Assembly: GCA_947495915.1 (NCBI GenBank)
Contig: CANMAW010000003.1
Span: 124,001-188,000, forward strand
Reading direction: 5' to 3'
DNA from: Maribacter algarum (ex Lu et al. 2025) (nom. illeg.)
GTDB taxonomy: Bacteria; Bacteroidota; Bacteroidia; Flavobacteriales; Flavobacteriaceae
Length of the DNA: 64,000 nt
Program-made: the position numbers and the translations under genes
Notes under the pieces: model-generated
The model's input: the letters and a program-made list of their open reading frames with translations, nothing else
Databases searched by the model: none
What the model was told of the DNA's origin: nothing
Shown here: positions 52,926 to 63,282 of the stretch, piece after piece
Layout of the letters: each line of letters opens with the position of its first letter
Numbering within the stretch: the first letter of the stretch is position 1

Positions 52926-53612
52926 ATGAGAAAAGAACAACATCACAAAGGTTGGAATCAAATTAAAACAAACGATTCTTGGGCCCTTTTTAAAATAATG
53001 GGTGAATTTGTAAATGGTTTTGAGAGAATGAGCCTTATTGGACCATGTGTGTCCATTTTCGGATCAGCAAGAACTAAACCTAATGAAAAATATTATCAAC
53101 TTTCGGTTAGTATAGCAAAAAGTATTGCCGAAGCTGGCTATGGAGTTATTACTGGAGGTGGTCCAGGAATAATGGAGGCAGGTAATAAGGGGGCAAATTT
53201 GGCTGGAGGAACCTCTGTTGGATTGAATATTGACCTTCCTTTTGAACAACATGACAACCCATATATCGATAACGATAAAAGTTTAGACTTTGATTATTTT
53301 TTCGTTAGAAAAGTCATGTTCGTAAAATATTCTCAAGGCTTTGTAGTGATGCCAGGAGGGTTCGGGACATTAGATGAACTTTTTGAAGCGATTACCTTAA
53401 TTCAAACTAGTAAGATTGAAAAATTTCCTATCATACTAGTGGGGTCAGAATTTTGGAAAGGACTTATCGATTGGGTTAAAAACACCATGTTAGAAGCAGG
53501 TAATATTAGTCCGCATGATTTAGATTTAATTCACGTTGTTGATACCGAAGAAGAAGTGGTAAGCATTATTGACGCTTTTTACAAAGGTCGTTCGTTGAGC
53601 CCTAACTTCTAA
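52926..53612 (+). CDS. LOG family nucleotide phosphoribohydrolase-like protein
   Basis: A 228-residue Rossmann-fold protein of the LOG/TIGR00730 family: SIFGSARTKPNEKYY near 47-61, ITGGGPGIMEAGNKGA near 78-93, and the active-site motif MPGGFGTLDELFEA near 141-154. Family enzymes cleave nucleoside monophosphates to base and ribose-5-phosphate; in some organisms this activates cytokinin-like adenine derivatives. It starts 63 bases after uvrA and precedes the M1-like gene by 20 bases. Confidence 0.9.
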   Translation: MRKEQHHKGWNQIKTNDSWALFKIMGEFVNGFERMSLIGPCVSIFGSARTKPNEKYYQLSVSIAKSIAEAGYGVITGGGPGIMEAGNKGANLAGGTSVGLNIDLPFEQHDNPYIDNDKSLDFDYFFVRKVMFVKYSQGFVVMPGGFGTLDELFEAITLIQTSKIEKFPIILVGSEFWKGLIDWVKNTMLEAGNISPHDLDLIHVVDTEEEVVSIIDAFYKGRSLSPNF

Positions 53613-53632
53613 GTATAGAATATACCAACAAT

Positions 53633-56470
53633 ATGTGTAAAAAAGGAATCCTTTTTTTGATAATGTCTTTTCTCTTTTTAGAGATAGGATATACGCAACA
53701 TATTAATATTCTTACTGCTAACTTAGATCAAGAGTCTAAAGAAATACAAATTCAGCAAGAGTTTACCTATGTAAACAATTCTAAAAACGCCTTATCATCT
53801 TTATATTTTAATGATTGGGCAAATGCGTACTCTGATAAAAATACAGCCTTAGCGAAAAGCTTTGCACAACAATTTAAAAAAAGTCTACATCTTGCTAAAC
53901 CTGAAGAGCGTGGTTTTACAAATATATTAACAGTTGTAGATGATGAATATCGCGGTATTACCTGGGAAAGAACCGCAGGAAAAGACATCATAAAACTATT
54001 TTTGAATTCCCCCATTAAACCACAAGAGTCTACCAAAATTTTTATTACTTATACGGTACAACTTCCTCCAAATAAATACACGCCCTACGGTTATAGCAAT
54101 AAAAATGAATACTATCTTAAAGATTGGTATTTAACACCTGCCGTTTATGATGGTAAGTGGCATTTATACTCTAATAAAAATTTGGAAGATCTGTATACTG
54201 ATATTACCGAAACTGCGATCAACTTTAAATATCCAGACAGCCTTCATATTACTTCTAACTTTAGAGTTTTAGGAAATACTAAATTTCCGAAAGGTCAGCT
54301 TGCACAATTAACTGGTGACCGGCAAAAAAGCTGTGAATTGATAATTTCTCCAGTGAAAAATTTTGTTACCCATGTGACACCGCACATGACAATTAAAACG
54401 GACATAAAAGCTGTAAAATACGACCCGATATTTCAAGCACTTTCAATTGATAGAGTAACCGAGTTTATTTATAAGAGTTTGGGTAAAAACCCACATCCAG
54501 ATTTACTAGTAAGTACTATTGATTACAATAAAAGTCCGCTATATGGTATCAATCAGCTTCCTAAGTTTGTAAGACCGTATGAAGAGAAGTTTCAGTTTGA
54601 AATGAAAATTCTTAAAACGGCCTTAATTAATATACTTGAAGAATCAGTTTATCTAAATCCAAGAAAAGATCATTGGCTAAATGATGCAATCGCTAATTAT
54701 CTAATGATTGCATACGTTGAGGAGTTTTACCCTGATCAGAAGTTACTAGGTAAACTGTCAAACATTTGGGGTATTCGAAGCTTCAACATGGCGAAAATGG
54801 GATTCAATGAGCAATATCCGTTTTTATATATGCTAATGGCTCGTAAAAACTTAGATCAGCCCTTAACCACCTCAAATGACTCCCTTATAAAGTTCAATCA
54901 AAAAATTGGTAATAAATATAAAGCCGGTCTGGGTCTTTCATATTTAGCCAGTTATGTTGGCAAAGAGAAGGTAGATGAAAGTATCAAGACATTTTTTAAA
55001 TTTTATCAATTAAATAAGGTTAGTGTTATTGATTTTAAATCGATTTTAAAAAGATCTGCTGATCTTGATATCGATTGGTTTTTCAATAATTATGTGGAAA
55101 CAGACCGAAAGATTGACTTTAAAATCAAGAAAATTGTAAAAACAAAAGACTCGCTTGAAGTCACTATAAAGAATAAGGAGTCAACGGTTGTACCTATATC
55201 GTTATTCGGACTTAACAAAGATTCAGTGGTATCAAAATATTGGATTCCTAATATTGAGACCGAAAAAACAATTACATTACCTAGAACCAGTGAACAGCGC
55301 TTGGTTCTTAATTATGATCAAAAAATACCAGAGTTTAATCAAAGAGATAACTGGAAATCTTTAGGTGGTTTCTTATCAAGCAATAAGAAGTTAAAATTCA
55401 CCTTTTTCAAAGATTCTGAGAACCCATACTACAATCAAGTCTTTTATGTACCTGTTGTTAATTTTAATATTTATGATGGGTGGACCCCTGGTATGCGGCT
55501 TTATAACAAAACCTTTTTAGAGCGACCATTTGTATATGATATATCACCTACATATTCGTTTAGAGAAAAGGCATTAGTTGGTAGTGCAAAGTTTTCTTAT
55601 CGTAAATATTTGAGTAAAACAGGCTTATACGTAGCAAACTATGGTATTAGAGGATCTTCGTCTCATTTTAATGTTAACTCTAGGTTCGCAACCATTACCC
55701 CTTCAGTAAGTTTTGGCTGGCGCCCAGAAGACCTCATTTCAAATAGAAGGCAATTTTTATCCTTTAGATATTTAAATATTTTTAGAGATATCGATGAAAG
55801 CCTTATTGATTTAAGAAACGATCCTGAAAATCCTGATTATAGCGTGTTTAATGCGAGATATATTGATGTTGACAATAACATCCTTAACTACAAATCATGG
55901 TACTTAGATTTTCAACAAGCAGGTAATTTCACAAAATTGGCAGCAGAATTTGAATACCGTAAACTATTTGATAACAACCGACAATTTAACCTAAGACTTT
56001 ATGCAGGTAAATTCTTGTGGAATAATACAGATTCAAACTATTTCAGTTTTGCCCTAGACCGTCCAACCGATTATTTGTTTGATTATGGATATTTAGGAAG
56101 ATCAGAAGATTCAGGAATTTATAGCCAGCAATTAATAATTGCAGAGGGTGGCTTTAAATCATTTTTAGATCAACGCTATCGATTTTCTAATGATTGGATA
56201 GCCACTGCAAACGCCAGTGTTAACCTTTGGAAATGGATTGAACTTTATGGAGATCTAGGTGTTGTTAAAAATAGAGGGTTAAAACAAAAGTTTGTTTATG
56301 ATTCAGGGATACGCTTAAATCTCGTTACCGATTATTTTGAGTTATACTTCCCCTTATACTCTAATAATGGCTGGGAAATTTCAGAAAGAGATTATGGTGA
56401 AAGAATTCGATTTATTGTGACGGTTAGCCCAAAAACACTAACTGGGTTGTTTACCCGAAAATGGTTTTAA
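53633..56470 (+). CDS. M1-peptidase-like protein without HExxH, fused to an outer-membrane barrel
   Basis: A 945-residue secreted protein. Signal peptide (residues 1-21, ending YTQ), then an M1 aminopeptidase-like N-domain (FTYVNNSKNALSSLYFNDW) and peptidase-like core (about 260-500). The HExxH zinc motif is missing: residues 326-337 read ILKTALINILEE, although the following WLNDAIANYL still matches the M1 helix, with Asp351 for the usual Glu. From about 590 the sequence forms Tyr/Phe-rich strands ending in Phe, an outer-membrane barrel. It may bind or scaffold peptides rather than cut them. Confidence 0.75.
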   Translation: MCKKGILFLIMSFLFLEIGYTQHINILTANLDQESKEIQIQQEFTYVNNSKNALSSLYFNDWANAYSDKNTALAKSFAQQFKKSLHLAKPEERGFTNILTVVDDEYRGITWERTAGKDIIKLFLNSPIKPQESTKIFITYTVQLPPNKYTPYGYSNKNEYYLKDWYLTPAVYDGKWHLYSNKNLEDLYTDITETAINFKYPDSLHITSNFRVLGNTKFPKGQLAQLTGDRQKSCELIISPVKNFVTHVTPHMTIKTDIKAVKYDPIFQALSIDRVTEFIYKSLGKNPHPDLLVSTIDYNKSPLYGINQLPKFVRPYEEKFQFEMKILKTALINILEESVYLNPRKDHWLNDAIANYLMIAYVEEFYPDQKLLGKLSNIWGIRSFNMAKMGFNEQYPFLYMLMARKNLDQPLTTSNDSLIKFNQKIGNKYKAGLGLSYLASYVGKEKVDESIKTFFKFYQLNKVSVIDFKSILKRSADLDIDWFFNNYVETDRKIDFKIKKIVKTKDSLEVTIKNKESTVVPISLFGLNKDSVVSKYWIPNIETEKTITLPRTSEQRLVLNYDQKIPEFNQRDNWKSLGGFLSSNKKLKFTFFKDSENPYYNQVFYVPVVNFNIYDGWTPGMRLYNKTFLERPFVYDISPTYSFREKALVGSAKFSYRKYLSKTGLYVANYGIRGSSSHFNVNSRFATITPSVSFGWRPEDLISNRRQFLSFRYLNIFRDIDESLIDLRNDPENPDYSVFNARYIDVDNNILNYKSWYLDFQQAGNFTKLAAEFEYRKLFDNNRQFNLRLYAGKFLWNNTDSNYFSFALDRPTDYLFDYGYLGRSEDSGIYSQQLIIAEGGFKSFLDQRYRFSNDWIATANASVNLWKWIELYGDLGVVKNRGLKQKFVYDSGIRLNLVTDYFELYFPLYSNNGWEISERDYGERIRFIVTVSPKTLTGLFTRKWF

Positions 56471-56604
56471 TATTTTAACAAATTCGCAATCCGTTGATGT
56501 AAATTTATTCTTTTTATGTCAAAACGTTAATTTTTAACCTAATTTATTATCAAATATTTAATACAGCAATGATATTTAGGGTTGCATTAATCAGGTCTAT
56601 GAAT

Positions 56605-56612
56605 TACTTTTG
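56605..56612 (+). promoter_or_regulatory. Bacteroidota promoter of the second E1 fusion gene
   Basis: TACTTTTG matches TAnnTTTG exactly, 20 bases before the ATG at 56633. A TTG at 56582-56584 is a -33 candidate at 20 bases spacing, within the normal range. Confidence 0.65.
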
Positions 56613-56632
56613 TTAAAACCAAGAAAATATCT

Positions 56633-59044
56633 ATGAACATTTCGCAAAAAACCAGTAATGACATTTCTTTTGATGATTTTAGAGAACAAATTCTCAAAGA
56701 TTACCAAACCGCCTTTTTAAGCCGCACTTGCAGCTTAATGGGACGAAAAGAAGTCTTAACAGGAAAAGCGAAATTTGGAATTTTTGGAGATGGAAAAGAG
56801 CTCCCGCAGCTTGCAATGGCGCGCTCGTTTAAAGATGGCGATTTCAGAAGCGGTTATTATAGAGACCAAACTTTCATGATGGCGCTTGATTTATTAACTC
56901 CTAAAGCAATGTTTCATGCCCTATACGCTACAACTGATTTAGAAAAAGAGCCCATGAGCGCCGGCCGCCAAATGATAGGCCATTATTTAACGTATAGTTT
57001 AAATGAAGACGGCACTTGGAAAGACTTAACGAAACAAAAGAATACGAGTCCTGATATTTCTTGTACTGCAGGTCAGATGCCGCGACTATTAGGATTAGCT
57101 CAAGCCTCAAAAATCTATAGAAATGTTGCCAACATAAATGCTGATAAATTTTCTAACAAAGGAAATGAAGTAGCATGGGGAACAATTGGTAATGCGAGTA
57201 CAAGTGAAGGGTTGTTTTTTGAAACTATCAATGCCGGAGGGGTGTTGCAAGTACCAATGGTGATCAGTATTTGGGACGATGAATATGGAATTTCAGTACC
57301 TCAAAAATACCATACCACCAAAGAAAGTATTTCAGAAGTACTCAAAGGTTTTCAAAGGGATGAAAAAAATGAAGGGTATGAAATTTTAAAAGTAAAGGGA
57401 TGGGACTATACTGCCCTCATGCATGCTTATGAAAATGCCTCTGACATTGCTCGTGAAAAACACGTACCTGTGATCATTCATGTTACCGAATTAACACAAC
57501 CGCAAGGACATTCAACTTCAGGCTCTCATGAACGATACAAAGATGCTGACCGATTAGCTTGGGAGGTTGAAAATGACTGTAACAAACGCTTTAAGGAATG
57601 GATTATTGAATCAGGTATTTCTACTTCTGCTGAACTTAATGCACTTGAGTTAAAAATAAAAAAGCAAGTTAGAACCGCCAAAAAAGAAGCGTGGGCAGAA
57701 TATCTAGAGAAACATCTTCAAGACAAAAAAACCTTATCACGACTTTTGAATGATGCTGCTGAAAGTAGTCAAAACAAAGCTTTTATTTCAAAACTTAAGA
57801 ATGACCTCATTGCAATTGATGAGCCTATAAAGCGAGACCTAGCTGCAATTGCCAGAAAGGCTTTACGTTATCTTTTAGGAGATACAAGCCCCGCTAAAAA
57901 TGCTTTATTAAAGTGGGTTGATGATTTTCTAGAAACAGAACAGCCGAAGTATAGTGAACACCTATATAGCGAGCATGATACAAAGGCAACAAACATTACC
58001 GAAATAAAACCAACTTATGATTCTAATTCTGAAAGTGTTGATGGCAGGGTTATATTAAGAGACAATTTTGACAAAATATTTGATACGTACCCTGAGGCAT
58101 TAATTTTTGGAGAAGATACAGGAGCTATTGGTGATGTTAATCAAGGTCTTGAAGGATTGCAAGAAAAACACGGTAAATTAAGAATTGCAGATACTGGCAT
58201 ACGAGAATCTACAATAATTGGTCAAGGCTTAGGAATGGCCCTTAGAGGACTACGACCTATAGCAGAAATTCAATATTTAGATTATATTTTTTATGCTATG
58301 CCAACCTTAACTGATGATGTCGCAACGATAAGATATCGAACTGTTGGCAAACAAAAAGCCCCTTTAATTGTTAGAACTCGTGGCCATAGACTCGAGGGTA
58401 TCTGGCACTCGGGCTCACCTATGGGAGGCCTTATTCATTTGCTGCGTGGCATGTATATATTATCGCCAAGAAATATGACGCAAGCAGCTGGTTTTTATAA
58501 CACACTGATGAAAAGTGATGAACCTGCATTGGTCATCGAAAGTTTAAATGGATACCGATTAAAAGAAACAATGCCAACAAATTTAGGTGAGTTTTGCACA
58601 CCAATAGGCGTTGTTGAAACTATAAAAAAAGGAACTGACATCACCCTTGTTTCCTATGGTTCCACATTAAGAATTGTAATGCAAGCCGCAAAAGAATTAC
58701 AAGAAGTTGGTGTTAATGCAGAAGTAATTGATGCACAGTCATTACTACCCTTTGATATTAATCATGACGTTGTAAAAAGTGTTCAAAAAACCAATCGACT
58801 ACTCGTCATTGACGAAGATGTACCCGGTGGTTGTTCTGCATACCTTTTAAATGAGATTATAGAAAAACAAGGGGCATACAATTATCTAGATAGTGCACCC
58901 CAAACGCTGTGTGCCAAAGCGCATCGGCCAGCTTATGGCTCTGATGGAGACTATTTCTCTAAACCTAATGCAGAAGATATTTTTGAGAAAGTTTATGCAA
59001 TTATAAGAGAAGCAAACCCTGAAGATTATCCCAAATTAAGATAA
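56633..59044 (+). CDS. Divergent 2-oxoacid dehydrogenase E1 alpha/beta fusion
   Basis: An 803-residue thiamine-diphosphate enzyme with an E1-alpha-like first half and an E1-beta-like second half (about 470-803: EDTGAIGDVNQGLEGL, EIQYLDYIFYAMPTL, WHSGSPMGGLIHLLRG). The ThDP motif in the first half is GNASTSEGLFFE...WDDEYGISVP, with Asp-Glu in place of the usual Asn pair. It is longer than the fusion at 13380-15356 and not a close copy. The substrate is uncertain; it might be a 2-oxoacid outside the branched-chain group. Confidence 0.82.
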   Translation: MNISQKTSNDISFDDFREQILKDYQTAFLSRTCSLMGRKEVLTGKAKFGIFGDGKELPQLAMARSFKDGDFRSGYYRDQTFMMALDLLTPKAMFHALYATTDLEKEPMSAGRQMIGHYLTYSLNEDGTWKDLTKQKNTSPDISCTAGQMPRLLGLAQASKIYRNVANINADKFSNKGNEVAWGTIGNASTSEGLFFETINAGGVLQVPMVISIWDDEYGISVPQKYHTTKESISEVLKGFQRDEKNEGYEILKVKGWDYTALMHAYENASDIAREKHVPVIIHVTELTQPQGHSTSGSHERYKDADRLAWEVENDCNKRFKEWIIESGISTSAELNALELKIKKQVRTAKKEAWAEYLEKHLQDKKTLSRLLNDAAESSQNKAFISKLKNDLIAIDEPIKRDLAAIARKALRYLLGDTSPAKNALLKWVDDFLETEQPKYSEHLYSEHDTKATNITEIKPTYDSNSESVDGRVILRDNFDKIFDTYPEALIFGEDTGAIGDVNQGLEGLQEKHGKLRIADTGIRESTIIGQGLGMALRGLRPIAEIQYLDYIFYAMPTLTDDVATIRYRTVGKQKAPLIVRTRGHRLEGIWHSGSPMGGLIHLLRGMYILSPRNMTQAAGFYNTLMKSDEPALVIESLNGYRLKETMPTNLGEFCTPIGVVETIKKGTDITLVSYGSTLRIVMQAAKELQEVGVNAEVIDAQSLLPFDINHDVVKSVQKTNRLLVIDEDVPGGCSAYLLNEIIEKQGAYNYLDSAPQTLCAKAHRPAYGSDGDYFSKPNAEDIFEKVYAIIREANPEDYPKLR

Positions 59045-59129
59045 CAGGCATTATAATTGGCTTAATATTTTAAAACCCTTCATTTTACTGTTCAGACATT
59101 TGCTTAAGTTTATGGTCTAATAGTAGACT

Positions 59130-61388
59130 ATGGAAATTCACCAAATTCTTCAAAAACACTATCAACTATCAAATTGTTCAATTTCTAGTTTAGAAGGTTA
59201 TGACAGTACAAACTACAAAGTAGCTAGTGACCAAGGTGATTTCGTACTTAAAAAATACCAATACACCGCTCAAACCTACACTATTCTTGAAAATGAAAAT
59301 CAAATTCTTAAAACTCTTTGTCAAATTAAAGAATATGACTTTCCAAAGATAATAGCCACCTCCGAAGATGTTTATAGTCTAATTCACAATGGTCATATTT
59401 TTCGACTATTGACTTTTGTTCAAGGCGAATTTTTAGGTGATGTAGTGCACTCTGATCAACTAGTTTATGATTTCGGAGCTTTTCTTGCAAAACTTGATAA
59501 GCAATTATCAGACCTGTATCTACCAGCAATTGCCGCGAAACAGATTAATTGGGATTTACAACACTTCAAGTTAAACCACAAACTAATTGAATATATTGAA
59601 GATATTGCTGATAGAAGTTTAGTCAATTATTTTTTTATGCAATTTGACGAAAATGTTTATCCGCATAGTTATGATTTTCGAAAAGGTTTAATTCATAATG
59701 ATGGTAATGATTGGAATGTGCTTACATCTGATCAAAATGTTTCTGGTATTATTGATTTTGGAGACAGTTGTTATTCTTGGTTAGTTAATGAAATTGCCGT
59801 CGCTTTGACTTACGTAATGATGGGTAAAATAAAACCATTAGACACTGCAAGTCAACTTATTAAAGGCTACAACAACATCATTCCTTTAAAAGAGTCTGAA
59901 CTTGACGTCTTGTACTATTTAATTGCCGCTAGACTATGTATTAGCGTTTGTAACTCGGCCTATGCCAAAACCCTAAAACCAGACTCTGAATACATAACAG
60001 TAAGTGAAAAACCCGCTTGGGATTTATTAAGGCATTGGCTATCTATTAATCCCATAAAGGCAAAAGATACATTTCGATCTGCTGTTGGCCTACCTCCTAC
60101 TATTAAAATTGAAACAAATCATTTATTAGATCTAAGAAAAAAGGTAATTAGTAATGCATTATCGCTGAGCTACAAACAACCGATACCAATGAATCAATCA
60201 GCTTTTCAGTACATGTATGACGCCCATGGAAATACATTCTTAGATGCTTATAATAATATTATGTTGGTAGGACATAGTCATCCTAAAGTTGTACATGCAA
60301 ACCAAAAGCAATCTGCCAAACTAAATACCAATACTCGGTACCTTTATCAAAACTTGCTTTCCTACAGTGAAAAACTCTTAGCTACTTTTCCAAGGCAACT
60401 TAACAAAATTTTCTTTGTTAACTCCGGTAGTGCAGCCAGTGATCTTGCTGTGCGATTAGCCGTAAATCACACCAAAAGACAAAAAGTGATGGTAGTAGAA
60501 CATGGGTACCACGGTAATACCAGTATCGGGATTGATATCAGTTCATACAAATACAATCAAACGGGCGGTAAAGGCAAGCAATCGTTTGTTGTAGAAACTG
60601 CTATGCCTAAGGCATTTAATTCAAATTTTACAGATGACGGTACAGCAGGTGAGCATTTTTCCAATCAAACTCGAAAGCAAATACTTGAAAACACCAATGA
60701 AGTTGCAGCATTTATTGCAGAACCAATAGTTGGCTGTGGCGGTCAAGTACCACTTGCCAAAGGATATTTAAAATCAGTTTATAAAACCCTTAAATCGCAA
60801 GGAGTCGTTTGCATCAGTGATGAAGTGCAAGTAGGTTTTGGTCGATTAGGAGATTTTTTCTGGGGGTTTGAAATGCACGAGGTAATTCCGGATATGGTTA
60901 TTATCGGAAAGCCAATGGGCAACGGGCACCCTATTGCCGCAGTAATAACAACTTCAGAAATTGCGAAAAGCTTTGAAAATGGTCTCGAGTTTTTTAGCTC
61001 TTTCGGCGGGAACCCAGTTTCATGCGCCATTGCTGAAGCCGTTTTAGATGTTATTCAAGAGGAAGGGTTACAACAAAAGGCGAAGTCAGTTGGAGATTAT
61101 TTAATGAACGCTTTAAATAATTTAAAAACCGATTTTAAGGAAGTTGCAGATGTACGTGGTAGCGGTTTGTTTATAGGCGTTGAAATTCTCGATCAGTCAG
61201 GTAATGCGCATACAGTACTTGCACAAACTATAAAAAATAGTCTTCGTGAAAATCATATTTTAATTGGTACAGATGGCCCTAACGATAATGTTCTTAAAAT
61301 CAAACCTCCTTTAAGCTTTAATAAGACGAATGCAGATACCTTAGTTGCAGCAATTCGTAAGGTTTTGTTGCAGTTTGAAAAAAAATAG
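59130..61388 (+). CDS. Kinase/PLP phospho-lyase fusion (APH domain plus class III aminotransferase)
   Basis: A 752-residue two-domain protein. Residues 1 to about 310 are an aminoglycoside-phosphotransferase-type kinase with His189-Asn-Asp191...Asn196 (HNDGNDWN) and IDFGD (209-212). Residues about 330-752 are a class III PLP enzyme with SGSAASDLA, Asp564 ([11 protein letters not shown]) and Lys594 (GKPMGNGHP). The same pair, as separate enzymes, makes and splits phosphohydroxylysine in animals; ethanolamine-phosphate lyases are relatives. It probably degrades a hydroxylated amine in two steps. Confidence 0.8.
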   Translation: MEIHQILQKHYQLSNCSISSLEGYDSTNYKVASDQGDFVLKKYQYTAQTYTILENENQILKTLCQIKEYDFPKIIATSEDVYSLIHNGHIFRLLTFVQGEFLGDVVHSDQLVYDFGAFLAKLDKQLSDLYLPAIAAKQINWDLQHFKLNHKLIEYIEDIADRSLVNYFFMQFDENVYPHSYDFRKGLIHNDGNDWNVLTSDQNVSGIIDFGDSCYSWLVNEIAVALTYVMMGKIKPLDTASQLIKGYNNIIPLKESELDVLYYLIAARLCISVCNSAYAKTLKPDSEYITVSEKPAWDLLRHWLSINPIKAKDTFRSAVGLPPTIKIETNHLLDLRKKVISNALSLSYKQPIPMNQSAFQYMYDAHGNTFLDAYNNIMLVGHSHPKVVHANQKQSAKLNTNTRYLYQNLLSYSEKLLATFPRQLNKIFFVNSGSAASDLAVRLAVNHTKRQKVMVVEHGYHGNTSIGIDISSYKYNQTGGKGKQSFVVETAMPKAFNSNFTDDGTAGEHFSNQTRKQILENTNEVAAFIAEPIVGCGGQVPLAKGYLKSVYKTLKSQGVVCISDEVQVGFGRLGDFFWGFEMHEVIPDMVIIGKPMGNGHPIAAVITTSEIAKSFENGLEFFSSFGGNPVSCAIAEAVLDVIQEEGLQQKAKSVGDYLMNALNNLKTDFKEVADVRGSGLFIGVEILDQSGNAHTVLAQTIKNSLRENHILIGTDGPNDNVLKIKPPLSFNKTNADTLVAAIRKVLLQFEKK

Positions 61389-61417
61389 ATATTTTAGAGT
61401 TTTTAACCCCCACTATT

Positions 61418-61795
61418 ATGAACAATTCCATTTTAAGAAACATTGGATTAGCAATACTCCGTATTCTTCCTTCATTAATGATGCTAACCCATGGCTACCC
61501 TAAATTTCAAAAACTAATTAGCGGGAATTTTGAATTTGGCGATCCGTTAGGTATTGGCGCCGCTCCATCGCTTTTTCTTGCGGTTATTGGAGAATTCGTT
61601 GCTCCAATACTAATCATTATCGGATTTAAAACTCGCCTAGTTGCCATTCCTGCGGCTATTACGATGATTGTAGCTGCATTTATTGTACATGGTGAAGACC
61701 CCTTCGCAACTAAAGAAAAAGCTTTACTATATCTTGTTTTTTTCGTGGTCATTATACTGTTAGGACCTGGTAAGTACAGTATTGACAAAAAATAA
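61418..61795 (+). CDS. DoxX family membrane protein
   Basis: A 125-residue protein with four membrane segments, an N-terminal LAILRILPSLMMLTHGYPKF, and the internal FLAVIGEFVAPILIIIGFKTRL typical of DoxX/SURF4-like proteins. Family roles include thiosulfate oxidation and redox homeostasis, but most members are uncharacterised. It lies 29 bases after the kinase/lyase gene and converges with holA, with stops touching. Confidence 0.85.
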   Translation: MNNSILRNIGLAILRILPSLMMLTHGYPKFQKLISGNFEFGDPLGIGAAPSLFLAVIGEFVAPILIIIGFKTRLVAIPAAITMIVAAFIVHGEDPFATKEKALLYLVFFVVIILLGPGKYSIDKK

Positions 61796-62797
61796 TCAAA
61801 TAATTTTCACCAAAAGTTCTTTTAAAAGATCTGCCTGTGTAATGTTTGTAGCTCCTACTCCCTTTCCTTTTAGATCTAGTTCTCTAAGATTTGCAATTAT
61901 GTTACTCACTTTGCGCATAGGGTAGTTTTTTGCTGCAATCTGATACTCACTCACAAAATAAGGATTAATACCTAAGGTACTGGCGACACTTTTCGGATTA
62001 TGATCTTTCATGCCATGATATTTGAGTAACTGGGTAAAAAAAGTATTTAATAAAGTAATGGTAACTACAAAAGGATTGTCTTTGGGGTTTTGAGCAAAAT
62101 AATTTAAAATACGTGTAGCTTTGATCACGTTGCGTTCTCCAATAGCTTTTTTAAGTTCAAAATTATTGTAGTCTTTACTAATACCAATATTTTCTTCAAT
62201 ATCCATCGGAGATATTTCTTTCTCTTTTGAAACCACTAACTGTAATTTCTCGAGCTCATTATTTATTTTACTAAGATCGGTACCTAAAAACTCAACTAAC
62301 ATGCTGGCCGCCTTTGGAGCTATTTTATACCCTTTACCAGACAGCACCTTTCTAATCCAATCAGCTACTTTATTTTCGTACAGTTTTTTACTTTCGAAAC
62401 AAACACCGGTTTTCTTAATTTCTTTATAGACCGCCTTTCGTTTATCAACTTTACCATATTTATAACATAAGACCAAAACAGTAGTAGGCTGTGGGTTTTT
62501 AGCATAATCAACCAACTTATCTATTGTTCGAGCTAAATGCTGTGCTTCTTTGACAATAACAACCTGTTTATCGGCCATCATAGGGTACCTCTTGGCATTA
62601 CTTACAATATCTTCAATAGTAACATCTTTACCATATAAAACCATTTGATTGAAACCTCTCTCAGCTTCAGACAAAACATTATCTTCAATAAATTCGGCAA
62701 TTTTATCGATGTAATATGGTTCTTCACCAGTCAACAAATAAATCGGCTTTATTTGACCATTTTTAATATCGCTTACAATTTGTTTTACTTCATCCAT
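61796..62797 (-). CDS. holA: DNA polymerase III subunit delta
   Basis: A 333-residue protein with the delta-subunit layout: an N-terminal VSDIKNGQIKPIYLLTGEEPYYIDKIAEFIE, the middle NINNELEKLQL-like helix and a C-terminal helical clamp-loader collar ending KELLVKII. It opens the sliding clamp and binds the other clamp-loader subunits. Normal length; divergent from the HsdR-N gene with 26 bases between starts. Confidence 0.9.
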   Translation of the reverse strand: MDEVKQIVSDIKNGQIKPIYLLTGEEPYYIDKIAEFIEDNVLSEAERGFNQMVLYGKDVTIEDIVSNAKRYPMMADKQVVIVKEAQHLARTIDKLVDYAKNPQPTTVLVLCYKYGKVDKRKAVYKEIKKTGVCFESKKLYENKVADWIRKVLSGKGYKIAPKAASMLVEFLGTDLSKINNELEKLQLVVSKEKEISPMDIEENIGISKDYNNFELKKAIGERNVIKATRILNYFAQNPKDNPFVVTITLLNTFFTQLLKYHGMKDHNPKSVASTLGINPYFVSEYQIAAKNYPMRKVSNIIANLRELDLKGKGVGATNITQADLLKELLVKII

Positions 62798-62823
62798 CCA
62801 AAAAAAATCATCAAATTTGCGGT

Positions 62824-63270
62824 ATGACTACATTGAATTTTCCCGCTAGTAACTTTCGTTTCAAAAATAGCGAAAATAAAGTGCTAATTTTCGATGTTAT
62901 TCGTAAAAAATTTGTGGTTTTACAACCAGAGGAATGGGTAAGACAGCATTTAGTACATTACCTTATTTCGATTAAAAAGTATCCAAAAAGTCTTATTAAT
63001 GTTGAAAAGCAACTCTCCGTAAACGGACTCAAAAAAAGATATGATGTTGTTATTTTTAAGCCAAATGGGGCTATAAATATACTTTGTGAATGTAAAGCAC
63101 CAAGCATTACCATTAACCAAAATACTTTTGATCAAATTGCGCAATACAACATGAATCTTGAAGCAGATTATCTTCTTGTTACTAATGGCTTAAACCATTA
63201 TTACTGTAAAATGGACTTTGACAAAGAAAAGTATTCGTTTCTAAGTGATATTCCTGATTTTAGCCGTTAA
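62824..63270 (+). CDS. Orphan HsdR N-terminal (type I restriction nuclease-like) domain protein
   Basis: A 148-residue protein matching the nuclease part of HsdR: VLIFDVIRKKFVVLQPEEWVRQ near the start and the PD-(D/E)xK core RYDVVIFKPNGAINILCECKA (Asp76-ish and Glu-x-Lys). It keeps the catalytic residues, but no helicase, HsdM or HsdS gene is near. It may be a stand-alone nuclease or a DNA-repair helper next to holA; similar free domains are widespread in Bacteroidota. The glycosyltransferase start follows after 12 bases. Confidence 0.82.
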   Translation: MTTLNFPASNFRFKNSENKVLIFDVIRKKFVVLQPEEWVRQHLVHYLISIKKYPKSLINVEKQLSVNGLKKRYDVVIFKPNGAINILCECKAPSITINQNTFDQIAQYNMNLEADYLLVTNGLNHYYCKMDFDKEKYSFLSDIPDFSR

Positions 63271-63282
63271 TTTGCCTTCGAT

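Noticed and set aside
62824-63270. A restriction-modification system
   Set aside because: Only the HsdR N-terminal domain is present; no helicase, methylase or specificity gene lies nearby.
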